In this document: one piece after another, positions 23,811-36,975 of the stretch | How the letters are laid out: each line of letters starts with the position of its first letter | Numbering within the stretch: position 1 is the stretch's first letter | From: Bigelowiella natans CCMP2755 | Lineage: Eukaryota; Cercozoa; Chlorarachniophyceae | Length of the DNA stretch: 64,000 bases | Direction of reading: 5' to 3' | Assembly: GCA_000320545.1 (NCBI GenBank) | Contig: ADNK01002596.1 | Coordinates: 100,001-164,000 of the forward strand | Made by a program: the position numbers and the translations under genes | Notes under the pieces: generated by a model | Told to the model about the DNA's origin: nothing | The model's database searches: none | Seen by the model: only the letters and a program-made list of their open reading frames with translations

Positions 23811-23844
<34 letters not shown>

Positions 23845-24338
23845 CTCCTCACGTAATTGCTCTTTCCTCCGTCTACAGATGATTGTACTATCGTGGTCAT
23901 CATCCTCCTCCTCCTCGTCGCCTATACGCTTTGCATCATCGCAATCGCCTGTACTGCTTCTCACTCTAGCACCCTTTTCATCATCTTCCTCCTCCTCCTC
24001 CTCCTTTATAAAAAATAGTCACGAAAATGAAAAACAAAATGTGATTAACGGTATTCCTTCTTCTAGTACTAATATTTAAACACTATATTCTACTGCTACT
24101 ACAACCACTACAACTACTACCATTACTGCTACTTCCTATAGCAAGCAGCACCACTATGTCCGCTCAGATGATCATTATCATCATCATCATCATCAACTGA
24201 CCTTAATGAAGTAGGGATTGTTTCCTCTAATGAAAGGAGCGAAAAATGATGATAATGCTGATGATTTAAGAACTCCTTTCTTTTTCTTCTTCAGCTGCAG
24301 CAGGATGCCTCTTGTGAAAACGATGATAAAGCCGACGC

Positions 24339-25108
24339 TTACACATCTCGGGTATTTTCGTATTGTTTTAAGAAATCTCCTGAATAATTATTTACTTTGT
24401 TTTGGTAACATCGATCGAAGCACACATTACTCTCAGGTATGATGATGATGATGATGATATCATCATCATCATGATTAGTAGTAGGTGTAGTAGTGGTAGT
24501 AGTAGTGGTAGTAGTAGTGGTAGTAGTAGTGGTAGTAGTAGTAGTAGGAACACATGTACTACTATATATGTATATACCTTTTTTGGAATAGAGCACAAAC
24601 CATCCCAATAAGAAGTGATGGTTCAACATATCTTTGCCATATTGTTATTATTTTCTTCTCCTTTTCCCACTTTGTGCTGCTAAGTAAGCTTGTCCCAGGA
24701 GATGCAGATGATGAAGATGAGGACGGTGATGATGTAAGGTAATTAGATAATGATTTTGTACAAGTTGTAACTCCTCTCGATTTCTTCATATTTGCCTAAA
24801 CAATCGATCGGAGAAAGAAGAAGAAGAAGAAGAAAAAGAAAAAGAATAGAGTAGATAAGTGGTACGACTTGTCGCAGTAGCAAGCAATAAAGTGTGTGCG
24901 CTACTACTTCAGCAGTACTACTTCTACAACATGACCCACCACCACCACAACCACTACTACCTATTATTATTATTTAGTGATAGTATATTGAGGAGGAAAG
25001 AACGGGCAGTAGGTGTAATAAGCAAAAAGTAATGAAGATAATGATATTGAGATATGATGATATTAAGGCAAATGTAGTACCTCTTTCAACATATCCAGTC
25101 TGCTGGGG

Positions 25109-25142
<34 letters not shown>

Positions 25143-25980
25143 GAGTCTTCTTCTTCTGCTTCTTCTTACTATTACCACTACGAGTACTATTTCCATGGGA
25201 TATTATCACTGTTCTAGTCGTACTCCTCTTCATCGTCGCTGCCGCACCCGTTTTCATTTCCATTCTTCGTGTTGGTCCCGGCGACTGATCATCAGCATTA
25301 TCGTCATAATAAATCAAATCATTCAACTAACAATTTTAATAATAATAAATAATCAAGTACAACTGATGTGTATTATTGGACGATAGCAAACGATGATAAT
25401 GATATTTTACTGGTTTTAATAATGAATGTTTGAATTAGTAAGTATATTCTTGTTGCATCATCATCATCATCATTATCGTCATCATCATCGTCATCATCAC
25501 CATATATGGCGCAAGCATAAGCGGTGGCATTTCTCCTCCTCCTAGTTCTCCATTGATACTATCTGCTCTGCTTCTCGGCGAAAAAGATGGTGATGACGCC
25601 ACCGATAAGGACTCCTGTATCTGCCAGTAAAGTAAGTAGCAAACAACCAAAGAGATTAAAAAGATAACGTGGCATCACCAACAAATGAAACAACATTCTT
25701 ATTCCTCTTTCTTCGCCATCGTTACAATCATAACTATGATTATAATTATCAATGCACACATCATCATCACCAAAATTTTGTTGTTGTGTGGTAATTGTCA
25801 GTTATAGTATATTTATTGCTTTGCACCAAATAGCATTTTACGTGAGCAGCACTACCTGTGATAATAATAACACATCGGACTGTTGTTCTTTTTTGCCTTC
25901 TCCCAGATGATTAGTACCATTCTTCTTGTTGACTATAAAACCATCATTATCATAATCATCACCATCATAGCCGTCTTAGA

Positions 25981-26019
<39 letters not shown>

Positions 26020-26238
26020 CATTGTCTAGCCCACTCGCGACATTATTAGAATGATGCTCATCATGTTCTCCTAGTGACGATAATGCCATCGTTGTTGTCT
26101 CCTCTTCTCCTCCTCCCTTTTTTCTTTTTGCTTCCTTTTTTGCTTCTTCTTCTTGTTCTTTTTGATTATCTAGTCCTCCTTGTTTCAAGTTTGAGGCACT
26201 CAATGCGACTTTCTTTACTGTACATACGACCTTCGATC

Positions 26239-26241
<3 letters not shown>
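24339..26241 (-). CDS. Ser/Thr-rich protein of unknown function, 5' incomplete
   Basis: Minus-strand exons 25501-25620 (IQESLSVASSPSFSPRSRAD onward), 25081-25284 (SPGPTRRMEMKTG, then a poly-Thr run), 24601-24795 (ANMKKSRGVTTCTKS, then Ser-rich, then KWEKEKKIITIWQRYVEPSL) and 24339-24431 (SNVCFDRCYQNKVNNYSG to the stop) join in phase 0 throughout. Upstream, about 26029-26241 is a further Lys/Glu-rich coding block (VKKVALSASNLKQ), and about 25679-25740 (YDCNDGEERGIRM) reads into the 25620 exon in phase 0. Their mutual joins are not resolved. The poly-Thr and poly-Ser runs are trinucleotide repeats inside exons. No domain is recognised. Confidence 0.5.
24479..24546. repeat. (GTA)n-type imperfect microsatellite
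   Basis: AGT/GGT units of the form TAGTAGTGG repeat about five times in an intron of the 24339 gene. Confidence 0.9.
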
Positions 26242-26270
<29 letters not shown>

Positions 26271-26931
26271 CCTATCTTCATGAATAAATGAGAAGAAGAA
26301 AGGTAGCTCACAATGTTTACCAAGAAATTATTTGTTGTTTCATAAGGGTAGCTAGCTACTACAGCAACGTACTGCTACTGCTGCTGCTGCTGCTGCTTTT
26401 CATATCGGAAAGGAGCAATAATATTCACAATTACTTCCATCGTGATAGATTTCTTGGTTAATGACGATGATGATTATGAGGATGATGGTGATGATGATGC
26501 GGGTACTGATGGTGTTGTCTTCTTGTATCATCGTAGTTACGACTCTTTGTTTATTTGTTTGCAGCAACTTTAACGACACGAAGCACCGCAAGAAGACTCT
26601 TGTTTTGGTGTGGCATTATACGTTAGTATTCTTATTTATTGTGTTGTTGTTGTTTTATGCATTTCATTATTGTGTTGATGATGCAAGAAGGACAAGCATA
26701 AGCAGCACCGTGGTTTGGAGATTAAAGGACAGCAGGTTGTGTGTTGTTGCTGGGAGGAAGAAGAAGAACGTTTGCCTGGAGATATACATATTGCATCATG
26801 TTTTATAATCACACTAATACATCTTCTGCATACTACTTACCATGATATACATGCATGATAATTGTTATCTTCAATCATCATCTTTCGTAATTGAGAGATT
26901 GTTGTCGTCATGCATGCATGCACAGTGTTGC

Positions 26932-26974
<43 letters not shown>

Positions 26975-27146
26975 CAAAGATCCTCGCATTTTGTTTGTCT
27001 CACACCATGTACTACTACTACTACTACTACTACTATAAATAGCACTCTAGTGCGTACACAATCAGGCGAAATGGTGATGATCGATCATGTGCAGCAGTAG
27101 TAGTAGTAGTGGTAGTAATGGTAGTAGCAGTGCCGTATACAAACAA

Positions 27147-27177
<31 letters not shown>

Positions 27178-27197
27178 TGCACATCAAAGTAGTCGCC
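26242..27197. other. Intergenic region, no gene assigned
   Basis: This holds (ATG)n at 26240-26269, (AT)n at 26936-26972, (ACT)n at 27008-27036 and (TAA)n at 27149-27175. A plus-strand frame at 26461-26808 contains two hydrophobic stretches but begins in an ATG repeat and has no splice support or family match. Confidence 0.4.
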
Positions 27198-27358
27198 TTA
27201 CGTACAATAATGTATGGTCATTGGTATTAGTTCCACTTTCCCCGCTGTGGATCTATTCTTTTTGTCCCCATGAATGATGATCATAGTGCTTTCAGCCACG
27301 AGATTCCAGCATGGATCCCTTCTCATTAGTTTTTCATAATATATGTTAGTCGAGTGTC

Positions 27359-27393
<35 letters not shown>

Positions 27394-27464
27394 CACAATC
27401 GCCTCATACCGATGATGATATCCATGCTGATTTTCTCTCTGTCTTTGTGTGTGTGTGTGAGTGA

Positions 27465-27517
<53 letters not shown>

Positions 27518-27575
27518 AGGGGCAAGGGAGAGAGTATATCCTTGAGATATTAACTCGATCAAGTACTCAAAGAAC

Positions 27576-27612
<37 letters not shown>

Positions 27613-28769
27613 TCTATTAATATAAGTATATCACAATTACATTGTAAGGGGTTCTGAGGAGACAATGACGCACTCTGCATGCAATTCTTTGACTTTTGGA
27701 TGTACCAAGTCCTCATTTTGTGCCCATATCTTGGTTTTACCTCAAGATAAAAGGTGATAATCATGATGGTGATGGAAAAAAGAAAAGGGAGAAGAAACAA
27801 AGGAAAGTTAAACGACGAAGAAACAAGGCTGCTAATACTAAGAGAATGAGGAGAAGGAGGGGGATAGGGAGAAGACAAAAAGAACAAAGCTGCTAGTTCT
27901 AAGAGAATGAGGAGAAGTAGGAGGAGGAGGAGGAGAAGAGAGGGATAAGAAAAAGACAATAAGAAGAATGCTTATTACTACTACTACTACTACTATGCAA
28001 ATTAAGGTGGGTGGGTGAGTGGGTTATCATCATTCCTTGTACTGAACATCATCATACAACCATGGGTTATCATCATTCCTTGTACTGAACATCATCATAC
28101 AACCATACGCCGTACTGCTACTACTACTACTACTACTACTACTACCACTACCATTTTCTCCTTTAATTTCCTTGAGCATAGCGAAATAGAGAGAGGGGGG
28201 TTCGGACTTTCCCCGACGAAATCTAGTGAATAATATGTGAGGAAGTGTAGCAATCATCAATTCTCCATTATATTCTCCAAAATACATTAAACTGCTGCGT
28301 TAAGTAAGTAGTAGTACTACTAGCAGTACCTTGTTGCTATTATTGTGCTGCCATTTGTCACTGCTAGATTCAAAGAACAAGCACTGCTACGTGATGAGAA
28401 CCCAATCATCATATCCACGATCGTCTGAATTGTACTTTGAAAGAATCAACAACAACAAATATTTTTTGATTAATCATTGGTGTATATATAAGGAATTCGT
28501 TGTTAGACTATTATTACTCTTGCAAAGCTTTTGCAATTTGTTTTGGAGTCGCATTTAACATATTGCCCTCCTCCTTCTTCTTACTCTTTTTCTTCTTCTT
28601 CTTCTTGCTGCTTTTCTTCTCACTGCTTTGATGACTATAATCATCATCGTTACTACTCTTGCTGCTACAACCACCAGCATTGGCCTCTTCTTCCTCCTCC
28701 TCTTTCTTATTTTTCTCCTCTTTTGCTGCTGCTGCTGCTGTTGCGACATTTCTCTGTCGTGCACATATA

Positions 28770-28806
<37 letters not shown>

Positions 28807-28949
28807 TAGAGTCGTCAGGAGCACCACCAAGTGCAGCAGCAGCAGCAGGTAATCATTATTAAAAAGCTTACTCAGCAGCTAACATATGATAATAAGAAAC
28901 TCTCAGGCCGCCCTTCCTCCTCTCCTCCAAACATAAAAGTACAGAAGTG

Positions 28950-29020
<71 letters not shown>

Positions 29021-31795
29021 GAGTAGCAGTATAGCTCTCATATCATCATCATCATCATCATCATCATCATTGAGTATGATCACCAACATATATACAACAA
29101 CCAGTCGTATTATTACGATTATTACCTTCAGAATGGAGAGGAAGAGAGCAAATATATTTTCACTATCTGTAGAGCCAGCAATGATCGAGTAGAACTCATC
29201 ACACAATTTACTAATAAATCATGGGGAGAGTATTGACGAAATTAAGGAAACAAGATGACACAGAGAACAAATTAGTCAATTGAATATTGTGATAATATCC
29301 GTTTGATTAATTTCGTGAGTAGTTACGATGATTGCGACGTAAGTAGTGATAATTTAATCCAATCACTTATTTTGAACTAGTATCATCGTCAAACATCTCT
29401 TCATATGCAGCAGCAGCAGCAGCAGCAGCAAATAAATCAAAACGTCTCCTGTTTCTTTTAAATAATAACAACCTTTGCAATTTTCTTTTTATGCGAGCAA
29501 AATGCTGAATACCGCCGTTATGCATGAATGTGAAGGTTTTCCACTTGAAACTAGAAAGAAGAATCATCATTGTAATTACAGATATCAATACATGAATATA
29601 TGCTAGCAGCTGTGAAGATAAGGAGATTATTAGAAGATTGCTCATCGTATGATGCTCCTTTCTATAAAAATACGGGAGGCATTAATATTCATGATATCTA
29701 ACTTCTTCTCCCTCCTAGCTGCTGACGGGAACAACATTATCATCCATTCATTCATTCATTCATGATGACAAACTACTTCGTTCTTTCTGTGCTGCTGCTA
29801 CTACTACTACAACTACTACAAGTGCTTCTTAAGATGTCGTACGGATGGCAATTCTGAATGGAAACAGATCCAACGATAGGGTCAAGTCCTGGAGATGTCA
29901 TCGCTCTAACACTGTTATCATGATGATGATGATGTTGTTGTTGATCATCATCATTATGTAATACAAAAATAAGTATTCACCAGCACATACGTGCACAGCT
30001 TATACTAGAGTACCTAATAGGCTCCGAAAATATAAACATAAGATGATATAAATATAAATATAATATTCAGTGTTATTCATTCGCTCATTCAAACCAGTAT
30101 ACGCATTCATATGTTCAAATACAAGAATTTGTAATACTACAAACGGTAATATAATATATATTATATATATATATATAATCAATAGCCGTATTGATGATGA
30201 TGACGATGGTCTCGACTGCGTTACATTACATCGCTGCTACTACTACTCACTGAGCAAAGACTGTTGGAGATTTTATTACACGTCCTGAATGATGAAGAAG
30301 TGGAGAAGAAAAGAGAGGGATGATAAAGAATAACAAGTGAAATAGAGTGCTGGTCTCTTTCAGCTACCTACTATATTTCCGGCAATCAGATCATCTGATG
30401 AATGGTGCTGCTAGCGGCAGAAAGTAGTAGTATTTAAATGTGTTATTATTTTTAAAACGTTTGTGGTGTAGTTCTTCTTCTTCTTCTTCTTCTTGTTCTC
30501 CTTCTAGTTCTCCGTCATTATCTTATGATTACCCAGTTCTATTAGGTTCATATCTCCCTGTTTAATGTATTGATTGCACGTAATCAGCAGCACCAGCAGC
30601 AGAAAAGACAATGAGAATTGAATGTCGTTATTCTTTTTAATATCGTTTTACTATTGTCAATACTACTACTGCTACTACTACTACTCCTACTATTACTATT
30701 TCTGCTACTTTCTTACTTTCTTACTTACTTACTTACTACCCATGAAGGCTGTGTGCTCCGAAATACGCATGATTGTTCGTCCTATACGGTTGTAGTAGTG
30801 GTAGTAGTAGTAGGAGAAGAAGAAGAAGAAGTATAGTAGGAGGAGAAGAAGAAGAAGTACAGTAGTTCATCCAATGCATACTTGATGATAATAAAGAAGT
30901 ATAGTAATTCATCCAATGCATGCTTGATATAATAAAAAACATTATTCTTTTTCACAAACGATTGTTTTTATTGTCATTTACAGCAAAACAGAAAGAATTA
31001 AGCTGAATGCTTAAAAATGAGATTGTAGACAACAACAATAACAACAACCATGAGTAGTACATTGTAAGCAAGCAACCACTACTGCTACCGACAGCTAGTA
31101 CAAAGTTGATAATTAACTTTGCTGCTGCTAATAATAATAATAGTAATAGTAGTAATAATAATAATGACAATAATAATAATAAGAATAATAATAATAATGC
31201 CACCTTAACATCCGTTGAATACCAAGCGACACCAAAACCATCAGCATTCACTAAATATTCAAAGAATTTCAGTCGAATCATCACTACATAATCCAGTTTA
31301 GCTACACAGACTAGTATCTAGCGAGTGTTTTAGTTGACGAGATTTGATCATCATCATTGTTATCACTCTGTTGGACATCGCCATCCATCACGCTGCTAGC
31401 TGTATGGTGGATGATGACGGGCTAACAACTTATTATATGTGTCATTATACTTTCTCTACTACCTCTGCAATTTCGTTTTTCTGCTATCAATTTGCTTGAA
31501 TATTGACATCCTACGAGGTAAAACATTACTGTTTGTTCTAGTACTAAGCGCCTATGCTCACCGAAGATACATAGCAGTGATGATGAGTATTTGTAGTTCT
31601 TCGCGGTATTCATGTAAGATGATAAATAAGGAAGCAAAAAAGGCAACTTTGAAATTTGCTTTGATCAAAATATGATGTGTGTCTTACTTATGTTTACATG
31701 TGAAGCGTTTGTATGAGTGTTTACCATCTCGATATGTCTAGGAATTGTGTGTGTACAAAATGATGCCCATATCCAACCCATACTGGCCGGTTTTT

Positions 31796-31836
<41 letters not shown>

Positions 31837-32039
31837 GTCTCTACCTGGATGATATTTTGCATCCTTGGCTTGGTGAACGATTGAGTTCTCCGGATACGTT
31901 AGTATAGTGCTCAAACGTACAGGATTCCCTTTATATGCTAAGCAAAAATACAGAGCACATGTCAGTCACAGCCAGCACATATTAGCCAAACGAGGAAGCA
32001 AAATCGTCATTGCTGGTACTCACCCATCCATCGGCACAT
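27198..32039 (-). CDS. DUG3: Class-II glutamine amidotransferase, DUG3/EgtC-type, 14 exons
   Basis: Exons are 32024-32039, 31845-31937, 31204-31250, 30740-30781, 30368-30407, 30251-30284, 29843-29911, 29473-29550, 29126-29210, 28518-28753, 28330-28434, 28152-28222, 27641-27740 and 27198-27321. They total 1140 nt (379 residues) with every phase matching. Family landmarks appear in order: MCRWMAYKG (Cys2 is the N-terminal nucleophile), YPENSIVHQ, NADGFGVAWY, CVFRSTQPSW, TVFAHVRAMTSPG, QNCHPF, TFMHNGGIQHFARIKR, GSTDSENIFALFLS, SLNLAVTNGSTIIATR, PPSLYF and VIVSSEPLT, then a C-terminal strand. In yeast, Dug3 supplies the glutaminase-fold half of the Dug2-Dug3 complex that cleaves glutathione. Bacterial relatives act on gamma-glutamyl amides. 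The exon at 28518-28753 adds about 55 Glu/Lys/Ser-rich residues absent from the family core. The exon at 30368 could start three bases earlier (30410). Introns carry most of the local microsatellites. Confidence 0.9.
27358..27512. repeat. (ATG)n, (GT)n and (GA)n microsatellites in a DUG3 intron
   Basis: An ATG run at 27358-27390 is followed by GT units at 27447-27477 and an uninterrupted GA tract to 27513. Confidence 0.95.
28021..28106. repeat. Perfect 43-bp tandem duplication in a DUG3 intron
   Basis: The unit starting GGGTTATCATCATTCC occurs at 28021-28063 and again at 28064-28106 without mismatches. Confidence 0.9.
28771..29070. repeat. (TAA)n, (TA)n, (GT)n and (ATC)n block in a DUG3 intron
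   Basis: TAA units at 28771-28804, TA at 28952-28985, GT at 28986-29018 and ATC at 29041-29070 fill most of the intron between exons ending at 29126 and starting at 28753. Confidence 0.95.
31800..31841. repeat. (CT)n microsatellite
   Basis: About 16 CT units in plus orientation (GA on the coding strand) abut the donor of DUG3 exon 2. Confidence 0.95.
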
Positions 32040-32350
32040 GTCGTGATCAATTACGCCCTAAGGTATTATTATTGTTGTTGCAAATACAGATCGACGTTGA
32101 ACGATCAAAGCATAAAAGGAAAATGGTTATTCTATCTATCTAATTTCTTTGGCGATAAATGAATGTTGGGTTTATTGTCGGCAGTGGAGGAGGCTACAAC
32201 AATGCTTATCGAACCAAATCATGAATTTATTGGAATTTATGTTGTTAAGAACTAAATAGAAGGAGGATTTCTCACTTAGTTTGTTCCAAAGCCCTTTCTT
32301 TCTCTCTCTCTCTCCTCCTCCTCCTCCTCCCAATAATCCGTTCTGGAATA
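32040..32350. promoter_or_regulatory. Short divergent region between DUG3 (-) and the LRR gene (+)
   Basis: About 310 bases separate the DUG3 start codon at 32039 from the proposed LRR start at 32351. It includes a pyrimidine tract (CT/CTC)n at 32299-32330 directly upstream of the latter. A shared bidirectional promoter is inferred. No defined box is recognised. Confidence 0.4.
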
Positions 32351-32641
32351 ATGAATGAGAACTGGTAGAGGAGAGAAGACCCCCAGTTCACGTCTCACAA
32401 CGTTTTTTATCCTATTTTCCCTAAACTCTTCGATAATACCTGTCGTAACAATGAAACATCATCTAATAAAATAACCCAAAAAAACCATGCTGTTTTCTAT
32501 TGCGTCATTTCTTCCGATATGTCGTAACGTAGTTATAGTCGTAGTCGCAGCAGCAGTTGTTCTAGGGAAATGAGAAATTTCTTGGTGTTCCTCTCTTTTT
32601 CTGTAGAATTTTCCTGAGAGGGAGGAGGGAGGACCTCATTC

Positions 32642-32681
<40 letters not shown>

Positions 32682-33633
32682 CCCAACTCCAACTTTTAGA
32701 GCTTCTTCTTTGGTCTCATAAAGGTCACTACTCGTAGGCTATCACTCGCACCGATAGAGAGAAACAAAAATTCTCAATGAGAAATTCTTATTTTTGTCCA
32801 TACAGGAGAGCGCTGAGTGATGCCGGTAGACGAAGTAGTCTCAGTGTCTCCAGTATCAGCAGCACGATCCAGTTGCATCAACACAGATGCTTTGTGTTCG
32901 AAAGGGCGAGTTCCAAGCTTGTTTGAAATTATAATGAGGTGATGATCACTGCAAATTCATGTCTCAAAATAATGAAAGCTATCTCTTGAGCAATGAAAGA
33001 ATGATGTCATTGAACAGTAGTGAGTGATTCGAAGAATATTGCTGGCACTGATACTACATATATGAGGACTAAATGTAATAGAAGAGGGTTTGTGCGATGT
33101 GGGTTTAGCGTTTCTTCATCACATATTTACTATCACACCCCTAATAATTCTTAGAGCTGTTGGACGACGACCTGACACACTGCTTGAAATTTCTAATGCA
33201 CATCTCAGTATGATCCCTTCTTTCATTTTGGAGGTAGTAGTTGTTGTTGTTGTAGTAGTAGTAGGTGCTCAAGTCAAGGGCACAGTGCATCATCTATAAA
33301 TAAAGGACTACTATTTAAATGATCAAAATAATGTGTTGGTCCATTTTATTCAGAGACTAATACGGGAATTCGGATCCCATCCTTTATCGTTAAACCATCT
33401 TGAAAAGTAGTACTACTAGTAGTAGCGCAATTGGAGATCAGCACAACAAACACACACAAATACCTTCAATGCATCACTGACACGTATTCACATGGATTTC
33501 CCCTCTCATATAAGATTTTGTTAGATAAATTAATTATATATTACACATACAAAAAAAAGCTCACATCATATACACATGAATATGTTTTTTTCTTTTTTTT
33601 AATATGTGCGTGTGCATGCGTGAGTGCGCATAT

Positions 33634-33667
<34 letters not shown>

Positions 33668-34065
33668 TGTGCCGTGCCGTGTAGCACTGGGTAGCGTTGG
33701 TGGCAAAGCAGCTTATATTTTAATTTACATGAGCACGTGGACAAAGTTGTAGTTGTAGTCTCGCTTTTACTATAGAAGATCGTAGAAACTTTCAGGGATC
33801 TTAAATGATGATAGATGGCGTGAAGGAGGAGACGGTTTAACACAAGTATATATTTTGTATTACTGCAGAAGCAGAACCACCAGCAGTAACAGCAGAAATA
33901 ATATCAAATTAATACTTGTTAAATGTTAAAGGTTAAGCTGGGTTCCGAATCTTCGATCTATAGTTTTGTCTTCAGCATCGACAGGAGAAGATCATCTGAT
34001 CGAGCTTTCGCGTCACTCTGAAACTCTTGAATCACTCACAATTTCTGGATTAGCGGTAATAGTCT

Positions 34066-34097
<32 letters not shown>

Positions 34098-35431
34098 CTT
34101 CTTTATCCACAATCCACTTGAAATGCTAAAGGTGGGTGGTGATGGACATAGTGCTACTGCTGTTGCTCCGTCATTATCATTCTCTCTAATCATTTTGAGG
34201 AGCATGTATTTGAATAGAGTCAAAACCTACCTACGACGTGCTTTGCCTACTTAAGACAATTTCCACATCTCCAAATATTGCGGTAGAAGATGATGATTTA
34301 CTACTACATTAGTCCCCATCACCGCCACCACCAGCACATTAGTGTATTATAGCACTTAAAGCGACTACAACCATCTATCTCCTATAGCTACTAGCTATAC
34401 TACTAATCATGTTGATGATAACATCGATGCTAAAGTTTTGACAATGAATGGATGGAAAAGATACTGTCTTTTTCCTGCTTGCACAGAATCGAAGGACTTG
34501 CAGCAAGTTTTGCGAAAAAGAAAACACGTGCTGAATTTCTCATCAGTGGTGAGTCTTTTGTTTTATCGTAGACAGAGTTAGAGCAACAACTATATACAAC
34601 ATATATCTTGTTGTGCTGTGTGTGCTGTTCTGTTTATGCAGGAGGAAGAAGACGGACAGCAGAAGAAAGAGGAGGAGGAGTAGTCAATATTGACTCCTAC
34701 TGCTGCTGGAAATTGGCTGCTGGAATCTCTGAAGTGAGTGAGTGATGATGATAGTGATGATTGATAGTGATGATGATGATGATGTGGTGGTCAAGTGAAG
34801 AAGGATAAAATTGATCATCTACTATTTGTGAAAGTCACTTGGCGACCTGAAGAAATTGCACACGTTGGAATTGCCCAAATGTCAATTGAGAAAGGGGTAC
34901 TAGTTGATTGAGTAGTAGTAGTGGTGACCTGTAGCCAATTAGTAAGTACATGAGGAGATGAAAATGATGATGATGATGATTATAATGATTGGTGATGGTG
35001 ATGATGGTGATGTTACTGGCTATGATGATGTTTTTGCTACGCGATGTCGTTCATGGTTTACTGCTGCATTTCGGTTTGTTGCAAAAAGAAATATTATACT
35101 ATTCAGATTGTCTTCCGTTGATGTTGATTCGTCGTTATTGCAGATTTGTTCATTATGATACATGTATATAATATAAATATGTGTGTATGTTCTTCTGGTT
35201 CGTGCAACAATGAAAAGAGATTTGAACGGAATAGCTGCACATGTGAGGAGACTAGAGGTCCTTAATCTCAATGGAAATAATGGGTACTACTGCTACTGCT
35301 ACTACTTACTACTACTATTCTGTAATGATGCATATATTGCTTGCTTCTACTGCTAGGGACAAGAATGTAGTCACTTAAGCATAATCACCTATCAATAGCA
35401 CCTTTTTTTAACTGCTGGCTGTTGTTATCGA

Positions 35432-35464
<33 letters not shown>

Positions 35465-35634
35465 GTTTGGCCAAGACAGATATATTCCCTTTGCTCGAAA
35501 CTAATGGGAACACTCTCAGAGTATTTAAAATCAGTGAAGTCCCAATAGATTCAATCGATGCACTTCTTTGTGCCCAACACCTGGAAGTACTCGACTTATC
35601 ATGGACACTGGTTGATATTATGCATGCATGAATC

Positions 35635-35677
<43 letters not shown>

Positions 35678-36943
35678 GTATACATATATCTCTGTGTGTG
35701 TGACGAATGAAGCAATTGCAGTAGCATAGACGGATGCATAGCTCATCTAGATCGTTTATAAACCGCCCTCTATTATATGCGAGAGAGTTATTTTTGTGAA
35801 TAATGATCGGTGGAAAAACCATGGGAAAAAAAGGTATCCTTCTTATCGTTTAATGCGCATCTTTTGTTCGTTTAGATAACAGATGAGGGTATTTGTGGCA
35901 TTGCGCACCTAAAAAAGCTTAGACATCTAGACATTTCCGGAACGGCACTTTCAGATGCTGGTAGTACTTATAAACATATTATTATTTAGTGTTGCATGGT
36001 AGGTACTCTCCATACAGTTCTTGATTAAAGTGTTGATAAAGTTTCTCTGTTTGCTGTGTCATTTCTCTTGAATGTAGTTACATACACATAATATATGTAA
36101 TGTTCGATTGGTTTTTGTTCGTTCCTCCTGCTGCTGCTGCTACTTTCTTTCTTTCTTTCTTTTATATCAAACCATCAGGTCTAGCTTCCTTCTCTAGTAT
36201 ATGGAATGAGCTACTAAGTATGGATATCTCTGCTTGTGTCGGCATAAAGGGGGAATTTAAGGATATGATTCTGGATCATACTGTGGATGATAATGATGAT
36301 GATGATGATGATTTTGAAGGAGCCAATAACCAAGATAATTACAATGATGCAGAGGAGAAGAATGAGATGAAGGGAGTGCTGCTCTCGTGTGATGAACCAT
36401 CATCGTCGCCATCTTCAATGTCGAAACGAAAGAAGAAAATGACGTCTGGAATGTCATCATCATCATCATCATCAACGCAACCATCTTCACCGTCATTTTC
36501 AAATTTAACGCATTTAGTAGCCTCACAGACAGGACTTACCGACGAAGGATGCCACCGATTTGTATCAAGTATGGAGACAGCGGCGAGTTAAATAATAGCA
36601 GAGAAATGCCACCACCACCTGTCATACATAAATGAATAGCATTTCGATGATGATAATGATGATAATAAATGACTAAATCTATACAGGATTTCCATTTCTC
36701 CAAACGCTTTACATTGGGTCCAATCATTTCGTCAGTGATATAGGCATCTCTTATATTGTATCGTCGCTTCGTCGTCTCAGACACCTTGATATCTCAAATA
36801 ATAGAAGGATAACAGATACTTCCATTCACCTACTTGTGGCTCTGCGACAGCTGACGTCCCTCGACGCATCAAATACAAAGCTGTTATTCTTGAATTCTAC
36901 CGTTCTCAATTTTGCGAACATGTAGTAGAGGAAGTAGTAGTAA

Positions 36944-36975
<32 letters not shown>

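Larger units (their letters stand above)
21453..24338. other. Noncoding TGCA/CpG-rich segment, then microsatellite-rich intergenic DNA
   Basis: From about 21.5 to 23.5 kb the DNA resembles the 9.8-11.4 and 15.8-17.1 kb segments. It has AGTCTAGCAG at 21969 and 22851 and includes the decamer array described separately. From 23.57 kb it becomes (AGT)n at 23695-23729 and (GT)n at 23815-23840. A minus-strand acidic stretch at about 23855-24007 (RSSTGDCDDAKRIGDEEEE) could be an exon, since it has a GTGAGG donor, but it shows no partner exons. Overlapping plus-strand Ser-rich readings are its shadow or vice versa. Confidence 0.45.

Noticed and set aside
23570-24079. 169-codon plus-strand frame with poly-Val and poly-Ser
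   Set aside because: It is driven by (AGT)n, (GT)n and (CTC)n repeats. The opposite strand gives an equally plausible acidic reading of part of it, so no gene was called.
26461-26808. Putative two-helix membrane protein
   Set aside because: The frame starts inside an ATG repeat. The hydrophobic runs come from TTG/TTT-rich DNA, and there is no splice or family support.
29981-30021. Candidate DUG3 exon reading PIRYSSISCARMC with acceptable splice sites
   Set aside because: On the minus strand it would fall between the exons encoding TVFA and HVRAMTS, which join directly in phase. The true segment with CVFRSTQPSW is at 30740-30781.
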